Of a stretch of DNA of 62,062 nucleotides, positions 8,862 to 16,957 are shown piece by piece. Made by a program: the position numbers and the translations under genes. Below the pieces are notes generated by a model. That model ran no database searches. It was not told the DNA's origin and saw only the letters and a list, made by a program, of their open reading frames with translations. Position 1 is the first letter of the stretch. The number at the start of each line of letters is the position of its first letter. Origin of the DNA: Candidatus Sysuiplasma acidicola (GTDB lineage Archaea; Thermoplasmatota; Thermoplasmata; Sysuiplasmatales; Sysuiplasmataceae); assembly GCA_019721035.1 (NCBI GenBank), contig JAHEAA010000013.1, positions 1 through 62,062 on the forward strand, read 5' to 3'.

Positions 8862-9905
8862 ATGAAGGCATGGACTCTTGACAAGCTAGGTAGTTACGAC
8901 CATCTGCACTTGTGCGATGAAACTGGCAATAAGCCTGGGAAGGGCGAGGTGAGCATCAGAGTCTCAAAGGCCTGCGTGAACCCGATTGACCGGTCGGTGA
9001 TAACTGGCCGTTTTCAGTGGTTGCAGACCCCTCACGTGCCGGGTGCTGAGTTCATCGGTGAAGTTGAGGAAACAGGAGCAGGTGTTTCCAACCTTCAGGC
9101 AGGAATGGAAGTCGCCGTCAATCCAAAACTATTCTGTGGTAAGTGTCATTACTGCCTCAGGGGAAAGGAGAGTGCCTGCCTCGGTAACGAGCACATTGAC
9201 ACAGCTCCTTACGTGATAGGCCTCCAGAGGCACGGGGGTTGGAGTGAACTTGTCAATGTTCCAGCATCTAACGTGATACCTGTGCCGGACGGATTGGAGC
9301 CGGATCAGGCGGTTATGGCGCCTGTGGACGGTGCTACAGCGTGGCACCTCGTCAGGAGACTGCGCCCGGAGATCGGCGAAGTTGCGGTAGTAATGGGCTC
9401 GACGGGCGGCGTTGGTCTGTTTGCACTGCAGCTCCTAAGTATGTACGGCTGTGAGGTCATCGCAATCACAGGGAGACAGGAGCAGGAAGGCATGGTCAAG
9501 AGTCTCGGAGCAGACCATGTCGTCACTAGAAACGTCGACCTTGCCTCTGAGGTGAGGAAAATGACAGATGGAAGAGGCGCTGATTTGGTCGTCGACCCGC
9601 TGGGAGCATCGACTTGGCAGTCAAGCGTTTCATTGCTTGCACCCATGGGCAGATACGCGACATGCGGAACACTCACTGGAATCAAAGCAGAAATAAATCT
9701 TCTGCACTTATATTCTATACAGGCAGAATACATAGGTTCAACAAGCGCAGACAGGGGAGACCTTGGCACTGTTCTCAGACTCATGAGTGAGGGTAAACTG
9801 AAGGGTATTGCAGATTCCACATTTTCATTTGACAAGCTGCCGGAGGCGCTGAAAAGACTCGACGAGCACGGCAGAAAAGGCAAAGTTCTCTTGAATGTAG
9901 CCTGA
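8862..9905 (+). CDS. zinc-type alcohol dehydrogenase (MDR superfamily)
   Basis: Medium-chain dehydrogenase/reductase (347 aa). Structural-zinc cysteines C92, C95, C98 and C106 are present, followed by a Rossmann loop GSTGGVG near residue 160. At the catalytic site C38 is kept, but the usual GHE is replaced by PHVPGAE, so catalytic zinc binding is uncertain and a quinone-reductase-like or enoyl-reductase-like activity is possible. The substrate cannot be predicted. Start ATG 8862 has GAGGGAG five bases upstream. It is monocistronic and convergent with the PFK/aldolase operon. Confidence 0.82.
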   Translation: MKAWTLDKLGSYDHLHLCDETGNKPGKGEVSIRVSKACVNPIDRSVITGRFQWLQTPHVPGAEFIGEVEETGAGVSNLQAGMEVAVNPKLFCGKCHYCLRGKESACLGNEHIDTAPYVIGLQRHGGWSELVNVPASNVIPVPDGLEPDQAVMAPVDGATAWHLVRRLRPEIGEVAVVMGSTGGVGLFALQLLSMYGCEVIAITGRQEQEGMVKSLGADHVVTRNVDLASEVRKMTDGRGADLVVDPLGASTWQSSVSLLAPMGRYATCGTLTGIKAEINLLHLYSIQAEYIGSTSADRGDLGTVLRLMSEGKLKGIADSTFSFDKLPEALKRLDEHGRKGKVLLNVA

Positions 9906-9951
9906 AAGAATCAGCAGATTTCGCGCACAGGTTTGAGGCCATACAGACAGT

Positions 9952-10986
9952 TCAGACAAAGAACTTTGACAAAATATTCCATGTTTCGCTGTCTAGGTAT
10001 TTCTTCTTCGAACCCTCAGAAAGAGGCACTTCCACTATTCCGGAACCTCTGATTGCGACCATTATACCGAACCGCCCCTCGTTCGCAGCAGTCACGGCCT
10101 TGAATCCGAGCATAGTTGTCATCACTCGGTCATAGGCATTGGGGCTCGTTCCCCTTATCACGTGACCAAGCACGGTTGCCCTTGTCTCAATTCCCGTCTT
10201 CCCTTCAATATACTTCGCTATGGCGGAAGCGTTACTCAAGCCCTCAGTCTTTGCAATAAGTTCATGGCCAAACTCATCCCTTTCAGTGCCTTCCCTGGAT
10301 ACCAGCCTGACACCTTCTGCAACAACAATGACTGTGCCTCGCTTCCCTTCATTGTGCCTCTTCTTCACCGCATCTACAACCTTGTCCAGCGGCGTTTCGA
10401 ATTCCGGTACCATTATCAGGTTGGCACCCGCAGCAGTTCCAGCGTACGCAGATATCCAGCCCGCGTCGCGGCCCATGACTTCTACGACCATCACGCGGCC
10501 GTGCGACACGCCTGTGGTGCGCAGGCTTTCGATGAGGTGCATTGCTTCGTCTACCGCAGTGAAAAAACCGAAGGAGTAGTCGGTGCCTGCCAGATCGTTA
10601 TCAATAGTCTTTGGCACACCAATGACGTTGAGTCCGAGCTTTGAAAGTTCCGCGGCCACGCCGAGCGTATCGTCTCCGCCGACGGCAATCAGACAATGAA
10701 GTTCCATTTTCTTGATATTCGACGAGATTGTCAGGAGCCCGTCTTTTCGCTTCATTGGATTCGTCCTTGAAGTGAGCAACGCGGTTCCTCCTGCCCCGAC
10801 AAGCTCTTCAAAATCAGAATAGCGGATGCGTTCCGCCTCCCCGTCCAGAAGCCCGGCCCAGCCTCTCTTGATTGCCATAACTTCAAGACCATACTCTTCC
10901 GCCCCCCTGAGAACACCACGGGTTACTGCATTCAGCCCCGCGCAGTCGCCGCCTCCGTTGAGTATTCCGATCCTCAAAGCTATCAC
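9952..10986 (-). CDS. phosphofructokinase, PfkA family, with PPi-type active-site residues
   Basis: Phosphorylates fructose 6-phosphate (344 aa). GGGDCAGLNA (11-20) and PKTIDNDLAGTDYSFGF (from 125) identify the PfkA superfamily. The phosphoryl-donor determinants are D106 in GGDDT and K126 in PKTIDND. In the ATP-dependent bacterial enzymes both positions are Gly (G104 and G124 in E. coli numbering), while pyrophosphate-dependent enzymes carry Asp and Lys. I therefore infer a PPi-dependent, potentially reversible PFK. The gene overlaps the upstream aldolase by 4 nt (ATGA-type junction), so the two form one glycolytic/gluconeogenic operon. Confidence 0.9.
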   Translation of the reverse strand: MIALRIGILNGGGDCAGLNAVTRGVLRGAEEYGLEVMAIKRGWAGLLDGEAERIRYSDFEELVGAGGTALLTSRTNPMKRKDGLLTISSNIKKMELHCLIAVGGDDTLGVAAELSKLGLNVIGVPKTIDNDLAGTDYSFGFFTAVDEAMHLIESLRTTGVSHGRVMVVEVMGRDAGWISAYAGTAAGANLIMVPEFETPLDKVVDAVKKRHNEGKRGTVIVVAEGVRLVSREGTERDEFGHELIAKTEGLSNASAIAKYIEGKTGIETRATVLGHVIRGTSPNAYDRVMTTMLGFKAVTAANEGRFGIMVAIRGSGIVEVPLSEGSKKKYLDSETWNILSKFFV

Positions 10987-11756
10987 GCTTTCTTCGACGG
11001 TGCGGCTTTGGATCCGTCAATAACAACACTGTTCAGCCGTTTAGAAAATGCGATGGGATCGTCGCTCTGCCAGACGTTCCTGCCAACGGCGAGGCCCGTC
11101 GCACCGGCAGCCACACATTCTGCCGCCTGATGCAAGAATTCATCTTCATTCTTCGTCTTCTTTCCACCTGCCATGTACACGGGTATACGGCCAGCCGATT
11201 TTACGGCCCATGCAAAGCTCTCCCTGTCACCGGTGTATTTAATCTTGGCTGCATCCGCTCCGAGTTCGAGAGCTGCACGCGCAGAGTATGCGACCATCTC
11301 TCTGGCCGTATCGTTCTTGACGTATTCGCCGCGTGGGTATATCCAAAGCACAACTGCGAGACCGGCATCGTGAGCCTCCTCCTCAATCTTACCGAACTCG
11401 GCCGCCATTTCAGGCTCAAACTGACTCCCGAGATATATCGTGTATCCGACTGCGGCAGCACCGAGTCGTTCGGCCCTGATAACCGAGCAGTTCTGCCTGG
11501 CGAGCGGTTCTTTTCCATAGATTTGCGTCTTGCCATTGAGCTTCAGAAGCAACGGTATGTCTAGCAAATCGTGGTAATTCTCCGCAATGCCCTTCTGGCA
11601 TACGAATGCATCAAAGCCCCCATGGTTTGCTATATCAATCACGTATGCAGGATCGACGTTCCTCTCGTTGAAATCAGTCGGGCCATGTTCCAATCCCTGG
11701 TCATAAGCGAGTATCAGAGACCTGCCATTTCTCATGAATCTGTTCATTCTTCCCAT
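10983..11756 (-). CDS. class I fructose-bisphosphate aldolase, archaeal DhnA type
   Basis: Schiff-base aldolase of the archaeal class IA/DhnA family (257 aa), cleaving or forming fructose 1,6-bisphosphate. The N-terminal DQGLEHGP (19-26) and the lysine-bearing KIKYTGD (171-177) are family signatures, and GGKKTKNEDEF and AGATGLAVGRNVWQ form the phosphate-binding end of the barrel. The related enzyme ADH synthase (aromatic amino-acid pathway) shares the fold, but coupling to the PFK gene by a 4-nt overlap favours sugar metabolism. Start ATG 11756 is preceded by AAGGTG at a 6-nt spacing; a GTG at 11765 overlaps that ribosome site. The TATA-like TTATATTA is near 11808-11817. Confidence 0.9.
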   Translation of the reverse strand: MGRMNRFMRNGRSLILAYDQGLEHGPTDFNERNVDPAYVIDIANHGGFDAFVCQKGIAENYHDLLDIPLLLKLNGKTQIYGKEPLARQNCSVIRAERLGAAAVGYTIYLGSQFEPEMAAEFGKIEEEAHDAGLAVVLWIYPRGEYVKNDTAREMVAYSARAALELGADAAKIKYTGDRESFAWAVKSAGRIPVYMAGGKKTKNEDEFLHQAAECVAAGATGLAVGRNVWQSDDPIAFSKRLNSVVIDGSKAAPSKKA

Positions 11757-11831
11757 ATGCGACACCTTCCTTCACTAGCACCAACATTCATTCAGTGCAT
11801 TACGACTAATATAACTTCCCCTCTTGTGCGG

Positions 11832-12299
11832 TTAATTACCACCATGATCGATTTTGAGTGTGGGGAGTCCCGTTCGCTCATTGAGTTCTCTTCTGAAGCT
11901 GCCTGAGAAAAACTTCAGAATGGCAATTTCGTTCACATTGTTGACTATCGCACCGACGAGATGGCCGCCGAAGGAGTTGTGATCCTTCCCGCTTAGGCTC
12001 ACGTGTATATGCACCGATGGTCTGCCGCCGTCAGTTGCTATCGACCCGTGCATAGAAAGCAGTTCCGACGGATTCCCGTATCTGTCCACATTGTACTTCT
12101 TGCCGTCCCAGTATCCTATTTCTGCATCCCGCACCATGCCTATGCCGGATACAATCATACCGGCGGTGATACTCGCATGCTCGCATGCCCGAATCAGGGA
12201 CTCAACAACACCCTCTCCATCCTCGAGCGTGATTGCAATCATGTCCCCTTCTCTCACTATATTCAATGTTCCACCAGCGCCTGTTATGTGGGTGCTCAA
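11832..12299 (-). CDS. PPC-domain (DUF296) protein, putative DNA-binding
   Basis: Single-domain PPC/DUF296 protein (155 aa). It has the HIHVSLSGKDHNSFGGHL core with two conserved histidines and the GHLVGAIVNNVNEIAI strand. In plants and some prokaryotes this domain occurs beside AT-hook DNA-binding motifs. Here it stands alone, without an AT hook, as is common in archaea, and its role is unknown. It is transcribed leftward in the same direction as the aldolase operon, with about 75 nt in between that contain the aldolase promoter. Confidence 0.8.
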   Translation of the reverse strand: MSTHITGAGGTLNIVREGDMIAITLEDGEGVVESLIRACEHASITAGMIVSGIGMVRDAEIGYWDGKKYNVDRYGNPSELLSMHGSIATDGGRPSVHIHVSLSGKDHNSFGGHLVGAIVNNVNEIAILKFFSGSFRRELNERTGLPTLKIDHGGN

Positions 12300-12420
12300 T
12301 GTTAATTTTATCTGATCGTAGAGAGAATTTCAAGCACAGTCTTTACACCGCTACTTGAGGTGGCATTCCACAGCGAGCAAACCGGCAAGTTTTATTAAGC
12401 ACCGTCCAGTTTGGCTTCCG

Positions 12421-12636
12421 ATGAGTTCCGCCGAATTGGCACGTAAACTGAAGGTAGTGGGCTCGGTGATCATGATGATCATCGGACTTTCGTTCTATTA
12501 CGCATACGGAGTTGCTTACGGAGACTGGAACATGCTGCAACGCGGCAATGAAGGCGTATATGCAATATTCCTGTTCTTTTTCGGTCTTGGATTGCTCGGT
12601 TTCATAATGTTCAGGAAGAAAACATCAGTTCAGTAA
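12421..12636 (+). CDS. small two-helix membrane protein, unknown
   Basis: 71-residue protein with a basic N-terminus (ARKLK) and two hydrophobic helices (about residues 12-32 and 42-64), ending in a positively charged tail. I do not recognise a family. ATG 12421 is favoured over an in-frame start at 12355 because TATA-like GTTTTATTA at 12389-12397 sits the usual 26-30 nt upstream, giving a leaderless transcript. It is convergent with proS, with about 26 nt between stop codons. Confidence 0.65.
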   Translation: MSSAELARKLKVVGSVIMMIIGLSFYYAYGVAYGDWNMLQRGNEGVYAIFLFFFGLGLLGFIMFRKKTSVQ

Positions 12637-12662
12637 GCATGCCTGCTCCAGACGCCGGCAGT

Positions 12663-14060
12663 TCACATTGTTTTTGCGACATATACGACGTACTCCGTGG
12701 CAGCTCCACAGATGATGCATTTGCCCCCCGAGCGCTTTTCCCCCGGAATGGTTCCCAGAAGACTCGCGCCGCTCAGTTCTTCGATTTTTCTGCCACATAG
12801 CTCCAATCCGCACCACTGCATTCTGTTGTATCCGTCCTTTATGGCAGACGGATCGTGCACATCGAACTCTTTGCTCTTCACTTCTTCCTCCGCCTTCTTC
12901 AGCATAGAGGATGCCATCTCTTTAAGAAGAACACCTAGCTCGCGTATGATATCTGAAGCGCTGATGCGCGTCTTTTTACCGCTGTCGCGCCTGACTGCAG
13001 TGACAAAACCCTCGTCGATCTCTCTCTTCCCCAGTTCCAGCCTTATCGGAACGCCCTTTCTCTCCCAGTAATAGAACTTGTTTCCGGGCCTTATATCGCG
13101 TTCATCTGCATGAGCTCTCAGGCCGTGATTGTTTATGTGCTTCGCCAGCTTACGCGCTTCCGCATAGATGGATTCGGCATTGCCCTTTGCGGGAATGGGC
13201 ACCACCAGTATTTGAATTGGGGCAACAGCCGGGGGCATGACGAGTCCTTTGTCATCGCCATGTATTGCGACTACAGCGCCAAGCATTCTCTCACTCATGC
13301 CATAGGTTGTCTGATGCACTGGTTTCCTGCTTCCGTCAGTTTCTTCGAAGAATATTTCATATGGCAGGGAGAAGTTCGTCCTGTACTGATGTATTGAAGC
13401 TATCTGCAGGGCCCTGCCGTCGGGAAGCATGGTGTCTACGCCAAGCGTATAATAAGCCCCTGGGAATTTATCCCACTCAATTCTGCGAATGACCCTGTAC
13501 GGTATGCACAGATCGGCAGCCACGCTGCGCATTATATCCAGGTCCTCTTCAATTTGCGCTTCTGCCTCCTCGAATGTCGCATGACAGGTATGACCTTCTA
13601 TGAACTGTATCTCCCTGACCCTGATGAACGCCCTAGTCTGCTTAGTCTCATATCTGAAAGTGTTCACAATCTGATACACGCGAAGAGGCAGGTCGGCATG
13701 AGATCTTATCCAGAGCGAGAACACAGGATACATTGCAGTCTCGCTCGTTGGTCTGAGCAGCAGATCCACATCAAGGTCATTGCTCCCGGCCTTCGTGACC
13801 CAGAAAACCTGGGCATCAAACCCCTTGATGTGTTCCTTTTCCTTCTGAAACTGGTCTTCCGGGATGAGCAGCGGAAAATACACTTCGTCGTGACCGCGCG
13901 AATCGAATTCCCGCCTGATTGCTGCGTTTATAAGGAGCATGGTCTTCCAGCCATAGGCGGGCCAGACATTCATACCCTTGATTGGATAGCGCTTGTCAGT
14001 CAGGCCGGTTTCTTCCACAATCTCATTATACCATTCGCTGAAATCCTCTTCCTTCTTCAC
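12663..14060 (-). CDS. proS: prolyl-tRNA synthetase, archaeal/eukaryotic type
   Basis: Class IIa synthetase (465 aa) charging tRNA-Pro. Motif 2 (FRYETKQTRAFIRVREIQF), the TxE loop LLRPTSETAMYP and motif 3 with GMSERMLGA are intact. The C-terminal zinc-binding domain (WCGLELCG...CIICG) is of the archaeal/eukaryotic kind and lacks the bacterial editing insertion. Most type-3 ProRS end in tyrosine; here the tail is AKTM. The start is GTG 14060. It follows prs in the same direction, with a candidate 26-codon ORF filling the gap. Confidence 0.95.
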   Translation of the reverse strand: MKKEEDFSEWYNEIVEETGLTDKRYPIKGMNVWPAYGWKTMLLINAAIRREFDSRGHDEVYFPLLIPEDQFQKEKEHIKGFDAQVFWVTKAGSNDLDVDLLLRPTSETAMYPVFSLWIRSHADLPLRVYQIVNTFRYETKQTRAFIRVREIQFIEGHTCHATFEEAEAQIEEDLDIMRSVAADLCIPYRVIRRIEWDKFPGAYYTLGVDTMLPDGRALQIASIHQYRTNFSLPYEIFFEETDGSRKPVHQTTYGMSERMLGAVVAIHGDDKGLVMPPAVAPIQILVVPIPAKGNAESIYAEARKLAKHINNHGLRAHADERDIRPGNKFYYWERKGVPIRLELGKREIDEGFVTAVRRDSGKKTRISASDIIRELGVLLKEMASSMLKKAEEEVKSKEFDVHDPSAIKDGYNRMQWCGLELCGRKIEELSGASLLGTIPGEKRSGGKCIICGAATEYVVYVAKTM

Positions 14061-14065
14061 CTAAA

Positions 14066-14146
14066 TCACACCGGAGTGCCAGTTCCGACGCCGGAATCGA
14101 GTACTATCATGCCATCTTCGCAGACCATTGGATCGCCGCTGTTCAT
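14066..14146 (-). CDS. candidate 26-residue ORF between prs and proS
   Basis: An ATG overlaps the prs stop codon (ATGA), and the frame runs 26 codons to a TGA six bases before the proS GTG start. The peptide is acidic and glycine-rich, containing MVCEDGMIVLD and GVGTGTPV. Position and overlap are typical of translational coupling in a compact archaeal operon, so it may be a short gene or a leader peptide for proS. It could also be a chance frame. I know of no family that matches. Confidence 0.35.
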   Translation of the reverse strand: MNSGDPMVCEDGMIVLDSGVGTGTPV

Positions 14147-15012
14147 CTTTTCAGCTGGAACAGGTGTTCGGACACGATTGCCGCGACAGACACTTTTGAC
14201 GCCTCGCTCTCGATTGTGTCGGTCGATATAATCTCTTTGGCATGCTCTCTGAGCCTCGCAAGAGCGCCGTTAGTGAACTGACCATGCGTGCAGCCGGCAT
14301 ATATGGCCGATGCACCGAGTTCAGAAAGTCTCTTCATCGCAGCAAGCATGGAGCCACCTGTGGCTATTATGTCGTCCACAATGAGCACAGACTTCTTCGA
14401 AACGTCAACCTTCTTGGGATAAAGTTTAACGTTATTCGCATCTATCCTTTCCTTCAGGAAATAGTCATATTCACAGCCAAGCTGATGGGCGGCCAGTTTT
14501 GCATACTCAACAGCCCGGATTCCACCATCGGGTGAAATCACGATATCTATGCCTGCCTTGTTGTAATACCTAGCTATCAGCGGCGATGCGATGAAATTCC
14601 TTATCTTTGTCTTCCTGAAATAATTGGAAACACCTTCCGCGTGCAGGTCGATTGTTATGATTTCGTCAAATTTACCATCAAGGATGCTGGCAACAACTTC
14701 AGCACCTATCGATTCACCTTCCTTGAACAGTTTATCCTGCCTCTGATAGCCATAATAAGGTATCAGGAGCCTGACTGAATTCGGCCGTCCTCGCCTCACT
14801 GCGTCAAAAAGGAAGAGTGTTTCGATGATGCTAGAATCCGGATATGTTGCCGAAACAATAATTACGTCCTGTTTCACAACAGGAGTCAGCACCCTGACAT
14901 ACTTCTCTCCGTCCGGAAAGCACCTGATCTCTGTCGACGCCACGGTGCTTCCCGTTTCGGTTGCCAGATGAGCAGTGAGACCCCTGCTACTCGAGCCTCC
15001 GACTATAATCAC
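14143..15012 (-). CDS. prs: ribose-phosphate pyrophosphokinase
   Basis: Makes PRPP from ribose 5-phosphate and ATP for nucleotide, His and Trp synthesis (289 aa). The type-1 PRTase PRPP-binding motif VDDIIATGG is at 212-220, the catalytic flexible-loop region YYGYQRQDK near 86-94, and the metal/ATP site TIDLHAE near 120-126. Length is typical for short archaeal Prs enzymes, which lack part of the bacterial allosteric region. It is first of a leftward operon with proS. Confidence 0.95.
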   Translation of the reverse strand: MIIVGGSSSRGLTAHLATETGSTVASTEIRCFPDGEKYVRVLTPVVKQDVIIVSATYPDSSIIETLFLFDAVRRGRPNSVRLLIPYYGYQRQDKLFKEGESIGAEVVASILDGKFDEIITIDLHAEGVSNYFRKTKIRNFIASPLIARYYNKAGIDIVISPDGGIRAVEYAKLAAHQLGCEYDYFLKERIDANNVKLYPKKVDVSKKSVLIVDDIIATGGSMLAAMKRLSELGASAIYAGCTHGQFTNGALARLREHAKEIISTDTIESEASKVSVAAIVSEHLFQLKR

Positions 15013-15114
15013 AGAGAAGTTGTAATTTATTGCCTTTCTTATTATTATCGGTCAACAGTCCGCTGCGAAGCAGTGAAGCATGGTCAATTCAGGTGCATCA
15101 GCCGCGCGCCACGT

Positions 15115-15609
15115 TCAGTTCAAGCCGGATTCCTTGCCCTCCACCGGTTTGAGTTTCTTATCCAGAGCATACCATTCCAGAACACGCTGAATAATCTTCC
15201 TTGTACCGTCCAGATCAAAGCTCTCGTATTCCATCTTCGAAACCCTGATTATTCTTATGTGGCCAAGTCCTCGGAGCTCTAGCTGTTTCTGCAATTCCGT
15301 CTCGTTGAACTTCTGGTCAAAGCCGAGCGCGATGATGTCGGGTTTGAGTTCTTCAACAGTTCTGAAAATATCATCTTCGTGTCCCAGAACTGCCTTATCC
15401 ACCGGCTTAAGTGAGTTGACGAGCTGGACGCGCATGTTTCCTGGCGTTATTGGTTCGTGTTTCATACGTCGCACTGTCTTGTCCGTCGCGACGACGACGA
15501 CGAGTTCGTCACCAAGTTTCCTGGCCTCCTCCAAGTAATGAACGTGACCCAAGTGGATTATGTCAAAAACACCCGATGCCATCACGCGAATCCTATTATT
15601 TTCAGACAC
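15115..15609 (-). CDS. ribL: FAD synthetase (archaeal RibL-type cytidylyltransferase)
   Basis: Nucleotidyltransferase of the glycerol-3-phosphate cytidylyltransferase fold (164 aa) with HLGH at 19-22, SGVFDIIHLGHVHYLEEA around it and the LGFDQKF segment. Archaeal members of this size adenylate FMN to FAD. The start is uncertain: GTG 15609 is preferred because the TATA-like CTATTTACC at about 15655-15663 lies upstream. TTG 15636 and ATG 15582 are alternatives. It lies about 100 nt upstream of the prs start and may be transcribed separately. Confidence 0.85.
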   Translation of the reverse strand: MSENNRIRVMASGVFDIIHLGHVHYLEEARKLGDELVVVVATDKTVRRMKHEPITPGNMRVQLVNSLKPVDKAVLGHEDDIFRTVEELKPDIIALGFDQKFNETELQKQLELRGLGHIRIIRVSKMEYESFDLDGTRKIIQRVLEWYALDKKLKPVEGKESGLN

Positions 15610-15760
15610 ACCAACACTCAACCTGCGACGCAGCAAACGGTGAGTTGCGGGTATAGGGTAAATAGATTTCGTCTTATTCGCCTATCAGAAAGAGATGAGT
15701 TCGTTCACAGCACGATATCGCCAGTTCGGGTAAAATAGTTGATATGCAGTCTACCAACCG

Positions 15761-16828
15761 ATGGACGCAGGAATGCTTGACAGAGCGGAAACGTACGACA
15801 GAATTGACAGGGAGGATATGTTCAAGTCGATCGTCTCTCTGCCTTTTCAGCTGGAGAAAGGTTGGGAACTCGCGTCGAACCTTACGCAAGACAAGGTGAG
15901 GCATATAACATCCTCGTTCCTGATTTCCGGAATGGGCGGTTCGGCTATCGGGGGAGATCTGTTCAAAGACATCATAGACAGGTACACGTCGTTCGGGGTG
16001 AACGTGAACAGGAATTATGCCCTCCCCAAGTTGATCGGTGAAGACACGCTGCACATCGCTGTCAGTTATTCGGGAAACACGGAAGAGAGTGTGTCGAGTC
16101 TGAGAGATGCGGTGCGGAGGAGCATCCCTTCAATCGCAATTTCATCCGGGGGCGAAATGGAAAGCATCTCTAGGCAGCATGGATTGCCTTACATAAGAAT
16201 GCCGGCAGGACTTCAGCCCAGGGCTGCAGTCGGCTATATGCTAGGTACTATAATCGGCATCGCAACCAGACTGTCAATTTATGATTTTTCGAAAACCATC
16301 ATGGACGGAATTCAGGCAGCAAGAAGCACGATAGCTTCGCTTTCCAGAGATGTGCCTGAGGAAAAGAATGATGCGAAGATGATGGCTGAGTGGATAGGAG
16401 ACAGAACTCCCCTCATAGTGACGACACCCGGTCTGTATTCGCTTGGCGAGAGGATGAAGACTCAATTCAACGAGAATTCGAAGATTTTTGCGTGGCTCAG
16501 TGTGCTGCCTGAACTGAACCACAATGAATGGATACCCATGATGGAGAGCGATATTTCGCGCTACAGGATAGTACTGCTTGAAGACTGCACTGAGCATCCA
16601 CTGATGGTAAGGAGAGTGGAGGTAGTAAAGAAACTGATTTCGGCCAGGACCGAAATCAAGGTAGTGAAACTGCGTGAAGGGAATCCGCTGAGTTCGTTCA
16701 TACAGATGATGGCTCTTGGTGACATAACAAGCTACTATCTCGCGATACTGCACAATACTGACCCAACTCCGGTGGCCCCGATAGAAAGGCTGAAAAAGGA
16801 AATTTCATCATTCAGGACAATAGTGTGA
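15761..16828 (+). CDS. bifunctional phosphoglucose/phosphomannose isomerase
   Basis: SIS-fold isomerase (355 aa) interconverting fructose 6-P with glucose 6-P and mannose 6-P. GMGGSAIGGD at 57-66 and SYSGNTEES near 105 bind the sugar phosphate. ELNHNEW carries the glutamate/histidine of the Pgi/Pmi family known from Pyrobaculum, Aeropyrum and Thermoplasma. With the aldolase and PFK at 10-11.8 kb it supplies an upper glycolytic/gluconeogenic path. TATA-like TAAAATAG at 15731-15738 is 26-30 nt before ATG 15761, so the transcript is probably leaderless. Confidence 0.92.
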   Translation: MDAGMLDRAETYDRIDREDMFKSIVSLPFQLEKGWELASNLTQDKVRHITSSFLISGMGGSAIGGDLFKDIIDRYTSFGVNVNRNYALPKLIGEDTLHIAVSYSGNTEESVSSLRDAVRRSIPSIAISSGGEMESISRQHGLPYIRMPAGLQPRAAVGYMLGTIIGIATRLSIYDFSKTIMDGIQAARSTIASLSRDVPEEKNDAKMMAEWIGDRTPLIVTTPGLYSLGERMKTQFNENSKIFAWLSVLPELNHNEWIPMMESDISRYRIVLLEDCTEHPLMVRRVEVVKKLISARTEIKVVKLREGNPLSSFIQMMALGDITSYYLAILHNTDPTPVAPIERLKKEISSFRTIV

Positions 16829-16920
16829 GTCTTCGGCGGCAATAATGCACATAGAAAGCGGCGGACAAACATACCGCTGATGAATTTCGATTGTCGCAGG
16901 CGAGTCACAATAAGATTGAA

Positions 16921-16957
16921 ATACCATTATAATCAATTGTCCAATCCCGTGATGCAA
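16921..16957 (+). promoter_or_regulatory. TATA promoter of pyrG
   Basis: CATTATAATC at 16925-16934 is followed by the ATG 23-32 nt later, the spacing expected for a leaderless archaeal transcript. Confidence 0.55.
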
